Positions 1-7,728 of a stretch of DNA of 25,534 nt are shown here, piece after piece; position 1 is the first letter of the stretch, and each line of letters starts with the position of its first letter. The translations under genes were made by a program, and so were the position numbers. The stretch lies in assembly GCA_964452465.1 (NCBI GenBank), contig CAYVMD010000031.1, positions 1 to 25,534 of the forward strand, written 5' to 3'. This DNA is from CAYVMD01 sp964452465. Lineage in GTDB: Bacteria; Armatimonadota; JACIXR01. The notes beneath the pieces were generated by a model, which ran no database searches, was not told the DNA's origin, and worked only from the letters and a program-made list of their open reading frames with translations.

Positions 1-1243
1 CCAATCGCTCAGCTAAAGAACGTATCCCCTCGTTTATTCGTCGAATAGTTTCCTCCTTCAGGAGAGGATTTCTTATCTCTAACATCGTTATTAACCTCTC
101 CAGTTCCTCCCTCCATTTCTTTTTATCTCCCTCTACATCTGCGCTTAGCAACCTTTCAATTTGAAAATCGTAAATGTCAATAGCATTCTCCAAAGCATCT
201 TCCATTCCTGCCCTACCCTTCTCCTGGACCAATTGATCCGGATCGTAGGCTGGTGGCAATCTAACAACGAACACCTCCATTTCCATATCTTTGGCAAGGG
301 GAGCAACCCTCAAGGTGGCATTTAAGCCCGGGGAATCTGCATCAAATGAAAGGTATATACTATCGGTATACCTTTTCAACAAGCGGAGATGCTCCTCAGT
401 TAAGGCGGTGCCCATGGTAGCCACGGAATTCCTCAAGCCCACTTGATGCAAAGAGATGGCATCCATATAGCCTTCTACAAGTATGACCTTTCCTTCTTTT
501 TTAATGTAGTCCTTAGCGAGGTGGAAGGCATAGAGAACCTGCCCTTTCTTGAAGAGTGCAGTCTCTGGGCTATTTATATACTTGGGTTGGGCCTCGCCCA
601 TTGCCCTTCCCCCGAAGGCTATCACTTTGCCCGTGGGAGAGAAAATGGGGAAGATAATGCGCCCGGCAAAGAGGAGGTAGAGCCCTTCCCTCCCCTGGCT
701 GAATAGCCCACTGTTTTGTAAATCCTCCTCCGAAACTCCTTGCTTGCGAAGGAAATTTCTGAAAACTTCAGTGGAAGAAGGGGCGAAACCAAGCAGGAAC
801 TCCTCTATTGTTTCCTTTTTAACTCCTCTTGATAATAGATACTCCAGTGCTTCCTTGCCCTCTTCTTGGAATAATATTCCATTCCAGAACTTGGCGCAGG
901 CTTCATACAGGGAGGCAATCCTGTCCCTTGATTCATCGGCTTTCCCCTCCCATTGGAAGGGAATTCCTTCCCTCTCCGCTAATAGTTTAGCTGCTTCTAC
1001 AAAGGTGATATTCTCTATCCGCATGAGGAAGGAGAAGACATCTCCTCCTGCCCCACAACCAAAGCAATGCCACACCCCCTTCTCCTCGCTTACAGTGAAG
1101 GAAGGATTTTTATCCGGATGGAAAGGGCAACGTGTCTTATAATACCTGCCACTTCGTTTTAGTGGCAGGTAGGAAGAGACAACATCAACAATATTGCAGC
1201 GCTCCTTTAATTCATCGATCAACTCCTTGAAGGAGCGCTGCAC
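1..1243 (-). CDS. dnaG: DNA primase DnaG, 3' end outside the window
   Basis: DnaG makes the RNA primers for chromosomal replication. The first 414 codons are visible; families usually run near 600 residues, so the helicase-binding C-terminus is outside. The N-terminal CHC2 zinc finger is seen as C39-x2-H42 and C60-x2-C63 (CPFHPDKNPSF, then WHCFGCGAGG). The catalytic core follows, with the TOPRIM glutamate in EGYMD (E257) and the metal-binding DAD (D301, D303). The start is GTG at 1243, preceded by GGAGGT at 1255-1260 with an 11-base gap; no in-frame ATG fits the conserved N-terminus better. The Shine-Dalgarno lies directly after the stop codon of the upstream SmpA-like gene (1261), so the two are probably co-transcribed. 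Two perfect inverted repeats lie in the first 35 codons, the first covering the start codon (separate entries). Identity is certain; regulation is inference. Confidence 0.97.
   Translation of the reverse strand, partial: MQRSFKELIDELKERCNIVDVVSSYLPLKRSGRYYKTRCPFHPDKNPSFTVSEEKGVWHCFGCGAGGDVFSFLMRIENITFVEAAKLLAEREGIPFQWEGKADESRDRIASLYEACAKFWNGILFQEEGKEALEYLLSRGVKKETIEEFLLGFAPSSTEVFRNFLRKQGVSEEDLQNSGLFSQGREGLYLLFAGRIIFPIFSPTGKVIAFGGRAMGEAQPKYINSPETALFKKGQVLYAFHLAKDYIKKEGKVILVEGYMDAISLHQVGLRNSVATMGTALTEEHLRLLKRYTDSIYLSFDADSPGLNATLRVAPLAKDMEMEVFVVRLPPAYDPDQLVQEKGRAGMEDALENAIDIYDFQIERLLSADVEGDKKKWREELERLITMLEIRNPLLKEETIRRINEGIRSLAERL
1143..1171 (-). repeat. Perfect 11-bp hairpin in dnaG codons 25-34
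   Basis: Arms 1143-1153 (TACCTGCCACT) and 1161-1171 (AGTGGCAGGTA) are exact reverse complements around a 7-base loop. It begins 24 bases beyond the start-codon hairpin, so the first ~100 bases of the dnaG message could hold two consecutive strong stems. No U-tract follows on either strand, so it is not an intrinsic terminator. Confidence 0.6.
1195..1242 (-). promoter_or_regulatory. Perfect 13-bp inverted repeat covering the dnaG start codon
   Basis: Arms at 1195-1207 and 1230-1242 (TGCAGCGCTCCTT and its exact reverse complement) enclose a 22-base loop. In the dnaG mRNA the U and G of the GUG start (1241-1243) lie in the first arm, so the folded form would pair most of the start codon. A competing small hairpin, CTCCTT-G-AAGGAG on the plus strand (1223-1235), overlaps the first arm. 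Both arms are coding (QRSF and KERC). A translational control element is inference; the sequence shows only the repeat. Confidence 0.6.
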
Positions 1244-1254
1244 AAGAATTACCT

Positions 1255-1260
1255 ACCTCC
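1255..1260 (-). promoter_or_regulatory. Shine-Dalgarno site of dnaG
   Basis: GGAGGT on the minus strand, 11 bases before the GTG start and touching the stop codon of the preceding gene at 1261. It fixes the dnaG start. The site lies outside the start-codon hairpin at 1195-1242, so folding would hide the start codon rather than this site. Confidence 0.8.
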
Positions 1261-2100
1261 TCACAAGGTGATGTTTATGGAAACTACCTTCTTATTCCTC
1301 AAGCCGAATACTACATGGTATTTATCGTCGTATCTGCAGAATAGAACATCTCCGCTCTGGGTTTGCTCCTCGGGCCAACCATAAGCTTGGAGAACCTTAG
1401 CGTAGGAATCACCCAAGGTTATCCCTTTTCGAGTAGTTGCCTTCGCCCATTTGTTCCCGCTTACATTAATTTCCACTACCCTACCGTCCACTATATCCAT
1501 TGTCACTCGAAGGGTTACCCCACCCGGGAGATCGTAAACCCACACTACTTTATTGGGGGGAGCTTGCTCTATCTGGGTTTGCATTTGGGGAGCAGTACCT
1601 CCCACTCCTCCAATGGAGGGTAAGGGGAAGACTCCTCCCTGAGGGCCTACAGGACCACCCATCATCCTCATCCCGGGCATAGGACCCATGCCTGACCCTG
1701 CCATCATCCCGGGCATACCCGGGCCCATCATCCCCGGCATGCCCGAGCCTGGGGCCCCTGAACCCGGCATCCCAGCTGCTCCAGGACCCATCATTCCCGG
1801 CATACCAGGCATCCCCGGCATACCAGGCATCGTCCCTGGAGTCGAGCCTCTCATCATCCCTGGCATCATTCCTGGCATGCCTGCTCCTGGTGCCATACCT
1901 GGCATTCCCGGCATGCCAGGTACGGTGGTTGTAACCGCGACCCCCGCTTGCAAAGAGGTTAGAATCCGACTCGGGTGTCCGTATAATTTGAGAACATGAT
2001 CCCACGATTTGCCTACCGTTATCCCCGCGATGGTAGTCTCCACTTGAGCAAATACGAGAACCCCTATCAAACACAAACTAACAACTATTGCCTTTTTCAC
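1261..2100 (-). CDS. Exported SmpA/BamE-like two-copy protein with Met-Pro-Gly-rich insert
   Basis: A 279-residue protein with a signal peptide (MKK, hydrophobic 4-18, likely cut after FAQ). It holds two copies of a SmpA/OmlA/BamE-like unit. Copy one starts with GITVGKSWDHVLKLYG (26-41) and copy two with GITLGDSYAKVLQAYG (226-241). Copy two is continuous to KVVSINI near the end. In copy one the strand part (KVVWVYD to RVVEINV, 184-213) is separated from its helix by a spacer, of which residues 60-150 are almost only Met, Pro and Gly (about 26 Met in 90 residues). The start is GTG at 2100 with GGAGGTG at 2111-2117. A promoter with TTGACA lies at 2160-2188 and dnaG follows. The fold class is inferred from the paired GIT-G-S-VL--YG pattern; the function is unknown, perhaps outer-membrane assembly or a metal/surface role. 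Confidence 0.75.
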   Translation of the reverse strand: MKKAIVVSLCLIGVLVFAQVETTIAGITVGKSWDHVLKLYGHPSRILTSLQAGVAVTTTVPGMPGMPGMAPGAGMPGMMPGMMRGSTPGTMPGMPGMPGMPGMMGPGAAGMPGSGAPGSGMPGMMGPGMPGMMAGSGMGPMPGMRMMGGPVGPQGGVFPLPSIGGVGGTAPQMQTQIEQAPPNKVVWVYDLPGGVTLRVTMDIVDGRVVEINVSGNKWAKATTRKGITLGDSYAKVLQAYGWPEEQTQSGDVLFCRYDDKYHVVFGLRNKKVVSINITL

Positions 2101-2159
2101 CTCTGTAATTCACCTCCTCATGGTTTGACGCTATAAGAAAACGAAATGTTCCTATTCAA

Positions 2160-2188
2160 ATGATAGATAGCATGGGGTTTGCTGTCAA
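2160..2188 (-). promoter_or_regulatory. Sigma-70-type promoter for the SmpA-like gene and dnaG
   Basis: On the minus strand TTGACA (2188-2183), a 17-base spacer and TATCAT (2165-2160). Both boxes are near consensus with ideal spacing, and transcription would start about 50 bases before the GTG start at 2100. Confidence 0.7.
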
Positions 2189-2208
2189 TATATTTCTGGA
2201 GAAAAGTT

Positions 2209-2237
2209 TTGCAGGAAACGAAGGAATCAAATAGAAT
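2209..2237 (+). promoter_or_regulatory. Sigma-70-type promoter for the isomerase-polA operon
   Basis: TTGCAG (2209-2214), a 17-base spacer and TAGAAT (2232-2237), with a start point expected near 2244. An AAGGAGGAGGAG Shine-Dalgarno precedes the ATG at 2268. It diverges from the promoter at 2160-2188. Confidence 0.65.
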
Positions 2238-2267
2238 TTTATAAACTCATTAAAAGGAGGAGGAGTT

Positions 2268-3674
2268 ATGGAGAAAGCGAGGATAGGCATTCTGACCTTT
2301 TCGGACGGTCGGGAATTCGTTCATAGGGAGCTTCTTCCTATGAACCAACGCTTTCTGGATTATGTATGTTCCGCGTTGGAAGAAACGGGAGAAGTAGAGG
2401 TGGTACCAGGAGAGGAGATAATTTGGAAGCCTGAGATAGCCCTAAAAGAAGCCAAAAGGATGTTAGCGTTAGATGTGGACGGGATAATATTTAATTTCTC
2501 CATCTGGTCCTTCCCCCACTTAGCGGTTATATCTGCTCAAAATGCAAGACCGCCCTATCTTCTCCTATCCAACATCAATCCCCAATACCCGGGATTGGTG
2601 GGAATGTTGGCGTCCGCCGGCTCACTGGAGCAGTTGGGTATACCCCATGTCAGGGTGTTCGGAGACATAAGGGATCCAGAGGTGTTAAGATCGGTTCTCG
2701 CTTTCTGCCGAGCAGCAAAGGTAGTGCATAGGTTAAGAGGACAAACATACGGATTGTTCGGCGGTAGATCCATGGGGATGTATACGGCGGTGAGCGGAAC
2801 GGATATTTGGCAGAAGGTGTTTGGGGTGGATGTGGAGCATATAGACCAAATGGAGATCGTCAGGTTATCCCAAGAAGTGCCCGAAGAGAAAGTGGAGAGG
2901 GCTTTCAAATGGCTGGAAGAAAATATCGGGGAGATACATTACGATGGGAAAAACCTCACCCCCGAGATCTTGAAGAAGCAGATCCGGTCTTATTACGCAA
3001 CTAAGAAATTAGTAGAGGAATGGGATTTGGATTTCTTCGGGATAAAGTGCCAGCCGGAATTATCCAACAATTTTGTCACCCAGTGTCTAACCCAAGCCTT
3101 CTCTAACGATCCTTACGACTGGGATGGGGAGAAGGAACCTGTAGTATGTGCCTGCGAGGTGGACATGGATGGCGGAATGACCATGCAGATATTGAAGCTC
3201 CTCTCGGGGTCCCCTACCCTCTTCATGGACTTTCGCCATTGGGATGAAAAGGAGAACATCTTTGTCTTCAGTAACTGCGGTTCCCAAGCGACCTATTATG
3301 CTGGTAAAAGCAGCGACCCCAAGGAGAATCTTAAGAATGTCCATCTTTATCCCCAAAGTTTCTACTTCCCCGCTGGTGGTGCGACGGTGCAATATGTGGG
3401 GAAAGCAGCAGAGATCACGATAGCCCGTTTGGCGCGACGGAATGGAAAATATTGGATGGCTATAATACCCGGAGAATTCGTGGAATATCCTCGTGAGAAG
3501 TGCAAGGAAACGCAGGAGGAGTGGCCCCAGTGTTTCGCTCGCCTTTCCGTAAAGCCGGAGGAATTAATAGCGAGGTATCCCTGCAACCACGCTCACGCTA
3601 TCTACGGCAATTGGGTAGAGGAGTTAAAGCTCTTCTGCTCTATGTTGGGGATAGAGGCGGAGGTGTTCGCATAA
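2268..3674 (+). CDS. L-fucose/L-arabinose isomerase family protein
   Basis: A 468-residue cytoplasmic protein of the FucI/AraA ketol-isomerase fold. These enzymes interconvert aldoses and ketoses using a divalent metal. The expected metal and catalytic residues are present in order: E297 in CACEVDMDGG, D321 in LFMDFRHWD, and a histidine in the C-terminal CNHAHAIYG (H441 or H443). The N-terminal half has the alternating Rossmann-like pattern of the family (VDGIIFNFSIW, then PYLLLSNINP). The length is between AraA (~500) and short family members. ATG at 2268 has a strong Shine-Dalgarno. polA begins six bases after the stop. The substrate cannot be read from sequence, and no pentose or fucose operon genes are adjacent, so a specific name would be unsafe. 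Confidence 0.85.
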   Translation: MEKARIGILTFSDGREFVHRELLPMNQRFLDYVCSALEETGEVEVVPGEEIIWKPEIALKEAKRMLALDVDGIIFNFSIWSFPHLAVISAQNARPPYLLLSNINPQYPGLVGMLASAGSLEQLGIPHVRVFGDIRDPEVLRSVLAFCRAAKVVHRLRGQTYGLFGGRSMGMYTAVSGTDIWQKVFGVDVEHIDQMEIVRLSQEVPEEKVERAFKWLEENIGEIHYDGKNLTPEILKKQIRSYYATKKLVEEWDLDFFGIKCQPELSNNFVTQCLTQAFSNDPYDWDGEKEPVVCACEVDMDGGMTMQILKLLSGSPTLFMDFRHWDEKENIFVFSNCGSQATYYAGKSSDPKENLKNVHLYPQSFYFPAGGATVQYVGKAAEITIARLARRNGKYWMAIIPGEFVEYPREKCKETQEEWPQCFARLSVKPEELIARYPCNHAHAIYGNWVEELKLFCSMLGIEAEVFA

Positions 3675-3680
3675 AGGTTA

Positions 3681-6251
3681 ATGCCACCTAAGCTCTTTCT
3701 TATAGATGGGCAGGCGCTGATATATCGCGCCTATCATGCTCTGCCCTACCTTTCCGATTCCAAGGGGCAGCCTACTAATGCTATCTTTGGCTTCACCTCC
3801 ATGCTCCTGCGGTTTCTCACCGATCGCTCCGTAGACTATGCTGTGGTTGCTTTCGATCTTCCTCTCCCCACTTTTCGCCATAAAGAATACGCAGGTTACA
3901 AGGCAGAACGCCCGCCCATGGCGGATGATCTATCCTCTCAGATACCCATCATCAAAGAGATAGTCTCCGCCATGGGGATGTATATAGCGGAATTCCCCGG
4001 ATATGAAGCGGATGATATCATCGCTTCCCTTGCCCTGCAGGGGGAAGCAAAAGGCTGGGAAACCTATATTCTTTCGGGGGATTTGGATTGCGCCCAGATC
4101 GTGCGAGGAAAGATAAAACTGCTGGTTCCTCGAGTAGGGCTGAGCGATCTCCAAGAAATAGACGAGGAAGCGGTGAAGAAAAGGTGGGGAGTGCCCCCGG
4201 AGAAGATCCCCGACCTTAAGGCATTGGCGGGCGATGCTTCTGATAATATACCAGGCGTCCCTGGCATAGGACCGAAAAGGGCTTCCCAATTGCTAAGCCA
4301 GTTTGGAAGCGTGGAAGAAATATACGAGAATCTGGAGAAGGTTTCCCCTGATCTAAGGGAGGTCCTTAAAAACTATAAAGAAATGGTCCTGAGGAACAAA
4401 CACTTGGTGCTGTTGAACAAAGGTTTGCCCTTCACCCTTGAGGATATTCCCCCCTTCTCTCCCAATTGGCAAGAGGTCAGGAGGATATTACAAAGATTGG
4501 AGATGAAAAATTTGATAAACAGGTTGCCCCTGCAACCTGAGCCATCTGTAGCCCTTATAAGCGAAGGCGTCCGAAAAAAGGAAGTGAAATCGCCCCAGGA
4601 GATCGCTCAATTAGCGACATCCCTTTCCAAGGAAAAAGAAATAGCGGTTAGCATTGGTGAGGGTTCGCTTCTTCTTGCTCCCAACCCTCGAGAGGTTTTC
4701 GTTGTGCCATTCTCCTCCGCCCCTTCCCTTTTTGGAGAAATAGGGGAAGAAATTGCTCCTTTGAAACCCGTTTTGGAGGGGGGGACCTCCAAGATAGGTC
4801 ATAACCTAAAGCAAATATATACCTACCTCAAGAAGGAAAAAGGGATAGAAGCAAGAAACCTATCCTTCGATCTCATGCTTGCTTCCTACCTCCTTAATCC
4901 CCTAAAGGGCGATCACCCGATAGACGAGATTTACCTGGAGCAAATTGGTGCTGACGCGCCCCAGGAGGGATACCTCCGGACCGCGTTATTCTTCCAATTG
5001 AGGGACGCGTTAAGGAGAAGATTGGAGGAAGAGGAATTACTGTGGGTCTTCGAGAATTTGGAGATGCCGTTGATCCCGGTGTTGGGCGATATGGAGTTAA
5101 CGGGGATAAAGATAGACAAGGGCTATTTGCGGAGGGTCTCCTTAGAGATGGCGGAGAGAATGAGAGTTTTAGAAAGAGAGATATACGAGATGGCAGGGAT
5201 GGAATTCAACATAGGTTCGCCGAAGCAGTTGCGTTTCGTTCTCTTCGAGAAAATGGGGCTCCCAGCGGGAAAGCGAAAGAAGACGGGTCTCTCCACGGAC
5301 GCGGAGGTCCTGGAAAGCCTTGCGGAATCCTATGAAATAGCGAGGAAGATCCTCCAATGGAGGGAATTGGCTAAATGTAAGGGAACATATGTCGATGTTT
5401 TGCCTAAGCTCGCAGATGGAGAGGATAGAGTGCACACAACTTTCAACCAGGCTGTCACTGCTACTGGCCGGCTTTCCTCCTCCGATCCTAACCTCCAAAA
5501 TATACCCATCAAGGGAGAATGGGCAAGGAAAATCAGGGAGGCGTTCATTCCTGAAAAGGGTTATATCTTTCTATCAGCGGATTACTCGCAAATAGAACTG
5601 AGGATACTCGCCCATATAACCGAGGATCCCGCTTTAATGGAGGCTTTTGACAAGGGGCGAGATATACACAGCCTTACTGCTTCCCTAATATTCGGAGTGG
5701 AGTTAGAAGATGTAACTGCTGAATTGCGAAGAAGAGCAAAGGTTGTAAACTTCGGGATAATCTATGGGATGTCCGAATTCGGATTGGCGAAGGAGTTGGG
5801 GATAAGCGAGGAGGAAGCGAAGGAACACATAAGAAGATATCTCGAAAGGTTTCCCAAGGTGAAGGAATATAGGGAGAGGATCGTCGAGGAGGCAAAGGAA
5901 AAAGGTTATGTTAGGACGATGTTCGGCAGGAAACGCCCCCTGCCGGAGATAAACAGCCCTAACAGAATGGTTAGAGAATTTGGGATGAGGGCAGCGATAA
6001 ACGCTCCCATCCAGGGGAGCGCTGCAGACTTGATAAAATTAGCGATGATAAACCTCCACAGGAGAATAAAAGAGGAAAACTTGCCCATGAAGCTTTTGGT
6101 GCAAGTGCATGACGAATTATTGGTGGAGGCTAAGGAGGAAAAAGGGGAGGAATTAGCGCAGGTGCTAAAGGAAGAAATGGAAGGCGCCTACACCCTTAAA
6201 GTGCCCCTAATAGCGGAGGTAAGCATAGGGCATAGTTGGGGAAAGTCTTAG
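3681..6251 (+). CDS. polA: DNA polymerase I, with a degenerate 3'-5' exonuclease domain
   Basis: An 856-residue family A polymerase for Okazaki fragment processing and repair. The 5' nuclease domain (about 1-290) is intact: D9 in FLIDGQAL, PTFRH-Y-YKA, GYEADD, and the helix-hairpin-helix region GDASDNIPGVPGIGPKRA. The middle domain (about 300-480) has lost proofreading residues: the Asp-x-Glu motif is replaced by VSIGEGS near 323-329, the second-motif Asp is missing in GHNLKQIYTYL, and no Tyr-x3-Asp third motif is seen. The polymerase domain is intact: motif A DYSQIELR (D634), motif B RRRAKVVNFGIIYG (K687) and motif C VQVHDELL (D811, E812). ATG at 3681 has only a weak AAAGGT just before it and a GGAGGT 16 bases upstream inside the isomerase gene, so translation is probably coupled. 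The stop abuts the stop codon of the convergent adaptor gene. Confidence 0.97.
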   Translation: MPPKLFLIDGQALIYRAYHALPYLSDSKGQPTNAIFGFTSMLLRFLTDRSVDYAVVAFDLPLPTFRHKEYAGYKAERPPMADDLSSQIPIIKEIVSAMGMYIAEFPGYEADDIIASLALQGEAKGWETYILSGDLDCAQIVRGKIKLLVPRVGLSDLQEIDEEAVKKRWGVPPEKIPDLKALAGDASDNIPGVPGIGPKRASQLLSQFGSVEEIYENLEKVSPDLREVLKNYKEMVLRNKHLVLLNKGLPFTLEDIPPFSPNWQEVRRILQRLEMKNLINRLPLQPEPSVALISEGVRKKEVKSPQEIAQLATSLSKEKEIAVSIGEGSLLLAPNPREVFVVPFSSAPSLFGEIGEEIAPLKPVLEGGTSKIGHNLKQIYTYLKKEKGIEARNLSFDLMLASYLLNPLKGDHPIDEIYLEQIGADAPQEGYLRTALFFQLRDALRRRLEEEELLWVFENLEMPLIPVLGDMELTGIKIDKGYLRRVSLEMAERMRVLEREIYEMAGMEFNIGSPKQLRFVLFEKMGLPAGKRKKTGLSTDAEVLESLAESYEIARKILQWRELAKCKGTYVDVLPKLADGEDRVHTTFNQAVTATGRLSSSDPNLQNIPIKGEWARKIREAFIPEKGYIFLSADYSQIELRILAHITEDPALMEAFDKGRDIHSLTASLIFGVELEDVTAELRRRAKVVNFGIIYGMSEFGLAKELGISEEEAKEHIRRYLERFPKVKEYRERIVEEAKEKGYVRTMFGRKRPLPEINSPNRMVREFGMRAAINAPIQGSAADLIKLAMINLHRRIKEENLPMKLLVQVHDELLVEAKEEKGEELAQVLKEEMEGAYTLKVPLIAEVSIGHSWGKS

Positions 6252-7727
6252 TTATGAAGCAGGAATTTGTGGGAGGGAAGAGAGGGGCGTCGTTTTCGTG
6301 ATGCGCACCTTGCTTCCTTCGGGAATTGTGTCTCCCCTCTCTATTACTTTCTCCCCCTCGTTTAGTCCAGCTAAAATCTCCACAAAGTCTCCCCTGCTTT
6401 CGCCCACTTTTACTTCCCTCTTCACCGCTTTATCATTTTCTACAACCGAGATATAGGTCTTCTCCCCTTGGGTGTAGACACAATAGCGAGGGAGCAGGAA
6501 GGTGGTTTTCTTCCCCCTTATCACCCGTGCGCGGGCGAACATCCCTGGCTTCAGAAGCAGAGGATTCCCCGCCATGGAGATCCTAACCTTGAAAGAACGG
6601 CTTTGGGGATCTCCTGCTGGGATGATAGTTTCTATCCTTTGATGGAAAACCCGTCCTGGAAGCGCGTCGAATAGGATATCCACATATTGTCCTGCCTTAA
6701 GGGAAGCTATATCCATCTCCGATGCCACGCAATCCACATAAAGCGTGGATATATCAACGAGGACTAAGAGGGGAATTCCGGGAGCAACGACTTCTCCCAC
6801 ATCGGTTAATTTGGAGACGACATAACCGTTTATTGGGGAGACTATGGTGGTATTCCGAAGATTTATGAGAGCCAGGTTATATGAGGCTCGGGCCTGTTCC
6901 AACGCAGTTTTAGCAGCTTCTACATCCTGTTTGCGGATCTCCACCTGTCGTTGGGAATCCTTGGCCATCTGCAACATTGCCTCCGCTTGGCGGACATTCT
7001 GTTCCGCTATCCTTATCTGTTCTTCCCTCGGACCTAACTTAACCAACTCCAATTGCTGTTTTGCTGACTCTACCTGGGCTTTTGCTACATCGTATTGCAT
7101 CTTTGCCAGATCGTATGCCTGTTTGGAAACCGCACCTTGATTGTAGAGGGTTTGAGTGCGTTGGAAATTCGCCTCCGCATTGCGCAGGTTTGCCTCTGCT
7201 TGTGCCAACATGCTCTCCGCCTGCTTTATCTCCTGGGGACGAGCACCAGACTTCAGCATCAACAGGTTTTGCTGAGCAGCAGCAAGGGTGGCCTCCGCCT
7301 GTTGTATCGAGGATTGCACCTGTGATTTTTGGAGGTCGTAAGCAGTTTGTGCTTGTTGGTAGCGTATGTTAGCGCTATCCACGAGCGCCTTCGCCTGGTT
7401 AACTTGATCCAAAAATTCTTTCTTCTCTAATTCTATTAATACCTGTCCCTTCCTAACAAAGGAACCCTCTTCCACATATATCCTTGCTATTCTTCCCGGA
7501 ACCTTCGAGGAAAGCTTTACCTCCTGCACGGCAGAGACGGAGCCCGGCAAATCCAGCGTATCGGTAACTTCTACCTTCTCCGCCAAGATCACATTCACCG
7601 GATATTCTCCCTCTTCTCTCATTACTTGCATCCTTGCCCTTTCCCTCATCTTAAGCCTTAACCCGTAGAATAACCCTGCCACGATTAAAACGATAACAAT
7701 AGCGGTGATTAACTTTCTGATTTTCAT
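6252..7727 (-). CDS. RND efflux periplasmic adaptor (membrane fusion protein, HlyD type)
   Basis: A 491-residue adaptor that bridges an inner-membrane pump to a TolC-type channel. It has an N-terminal membrane anchor (7-22) and the lipoyl half-motif VPGRIARIYVEEGSFVRKGQ (76-95). A long alpha-helical hairpin (about 104-292) has its tip near YNQGAVSKQAYD (195-206). The second lipoyl half follows (IVSPINGYVVSKLTDVGEVV), then beta-barrel and membrane-proximal domains with PGMFARARV. The hairpin contains two related segments, 158-181 and 229-252 (each starting with a K-G-x-R-E-I/Q pattern), as in the extended-hairpin HlyD group. ATG at 7727 lies one base after the stop of the TolC-like gene, with an AAGGAGGAG Shine-Dalgarno. 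It ends with no intergenic base before polA on the other strand. Confidence 0.93.
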   Translation of the reverse strand: MKIRKLITAIVIVLIVAGLFYGLRLKMRERARMQVMREEGEYPVNVILAEKVEVTDTLDLPGSVSAVQEVKLSSKVPGRIARIYVEEGSFVRKGQVLIELEKKEFLDQVNQAKALVDSANIRYQQAQTAYDLQKSQVQSSIQQAEATLAAAQQNLLMLKSGARPQEIKQAESMLAQAEANLRNAEANFQRTQTLYNQGAVSKQAYDLAKMQYDVAKAQVESAKQQLELVKLGPREEQIRIAEQNVRQAEAMLQMAKDSQRQVEIRKQDVEAAKTALEQARASYNLALINLRNTTIVSPINGYVVSKLTDVGEVVAPGIPLLVLVDISTLYVDCVASEMDIASLKAGQYVDILFDALPGRVFHQRIETIIPAGDPQSRSFKVRISMAGNPLLLKPGMFARARVIRGKKTTFLLPRYCVYTQGEKTYISVVENDKAVKREVKVGESRGDFVEILAGLNEGEKVIERGDTIPEGSKVRITKTTPLSSLPQIPAS

Positions 7728-7728
7728 C

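Noticed and set aside
443..1142. Two plus-strand open frames (443-706 and 744-1142)
   Set aside because: They lie opposite dnaG, whose zinc and TOPRIM motifs are clear, and show no family resemblance of their own.
1143..1171. dnaG hairpin as an intrinsic terminator
   Set aside because: No T-tract follows on either strand and it lies inside coding sequence.
1688..1999. Plus-strand frame rich in IPGIPGMPG
   Set aside because: It is the antisense shadow of the Met-Pro-Gly repeat; the real gene on the other strand has a signal peptide, Shine-Dalgarno and promoter.
6576..6614. 8-bp inverted repeat GGAGATCC/GGATCTCC in the adaptor gene
   Set aside because: An 8-bp match with a 23-base loop is expected by chance in a window of this size.
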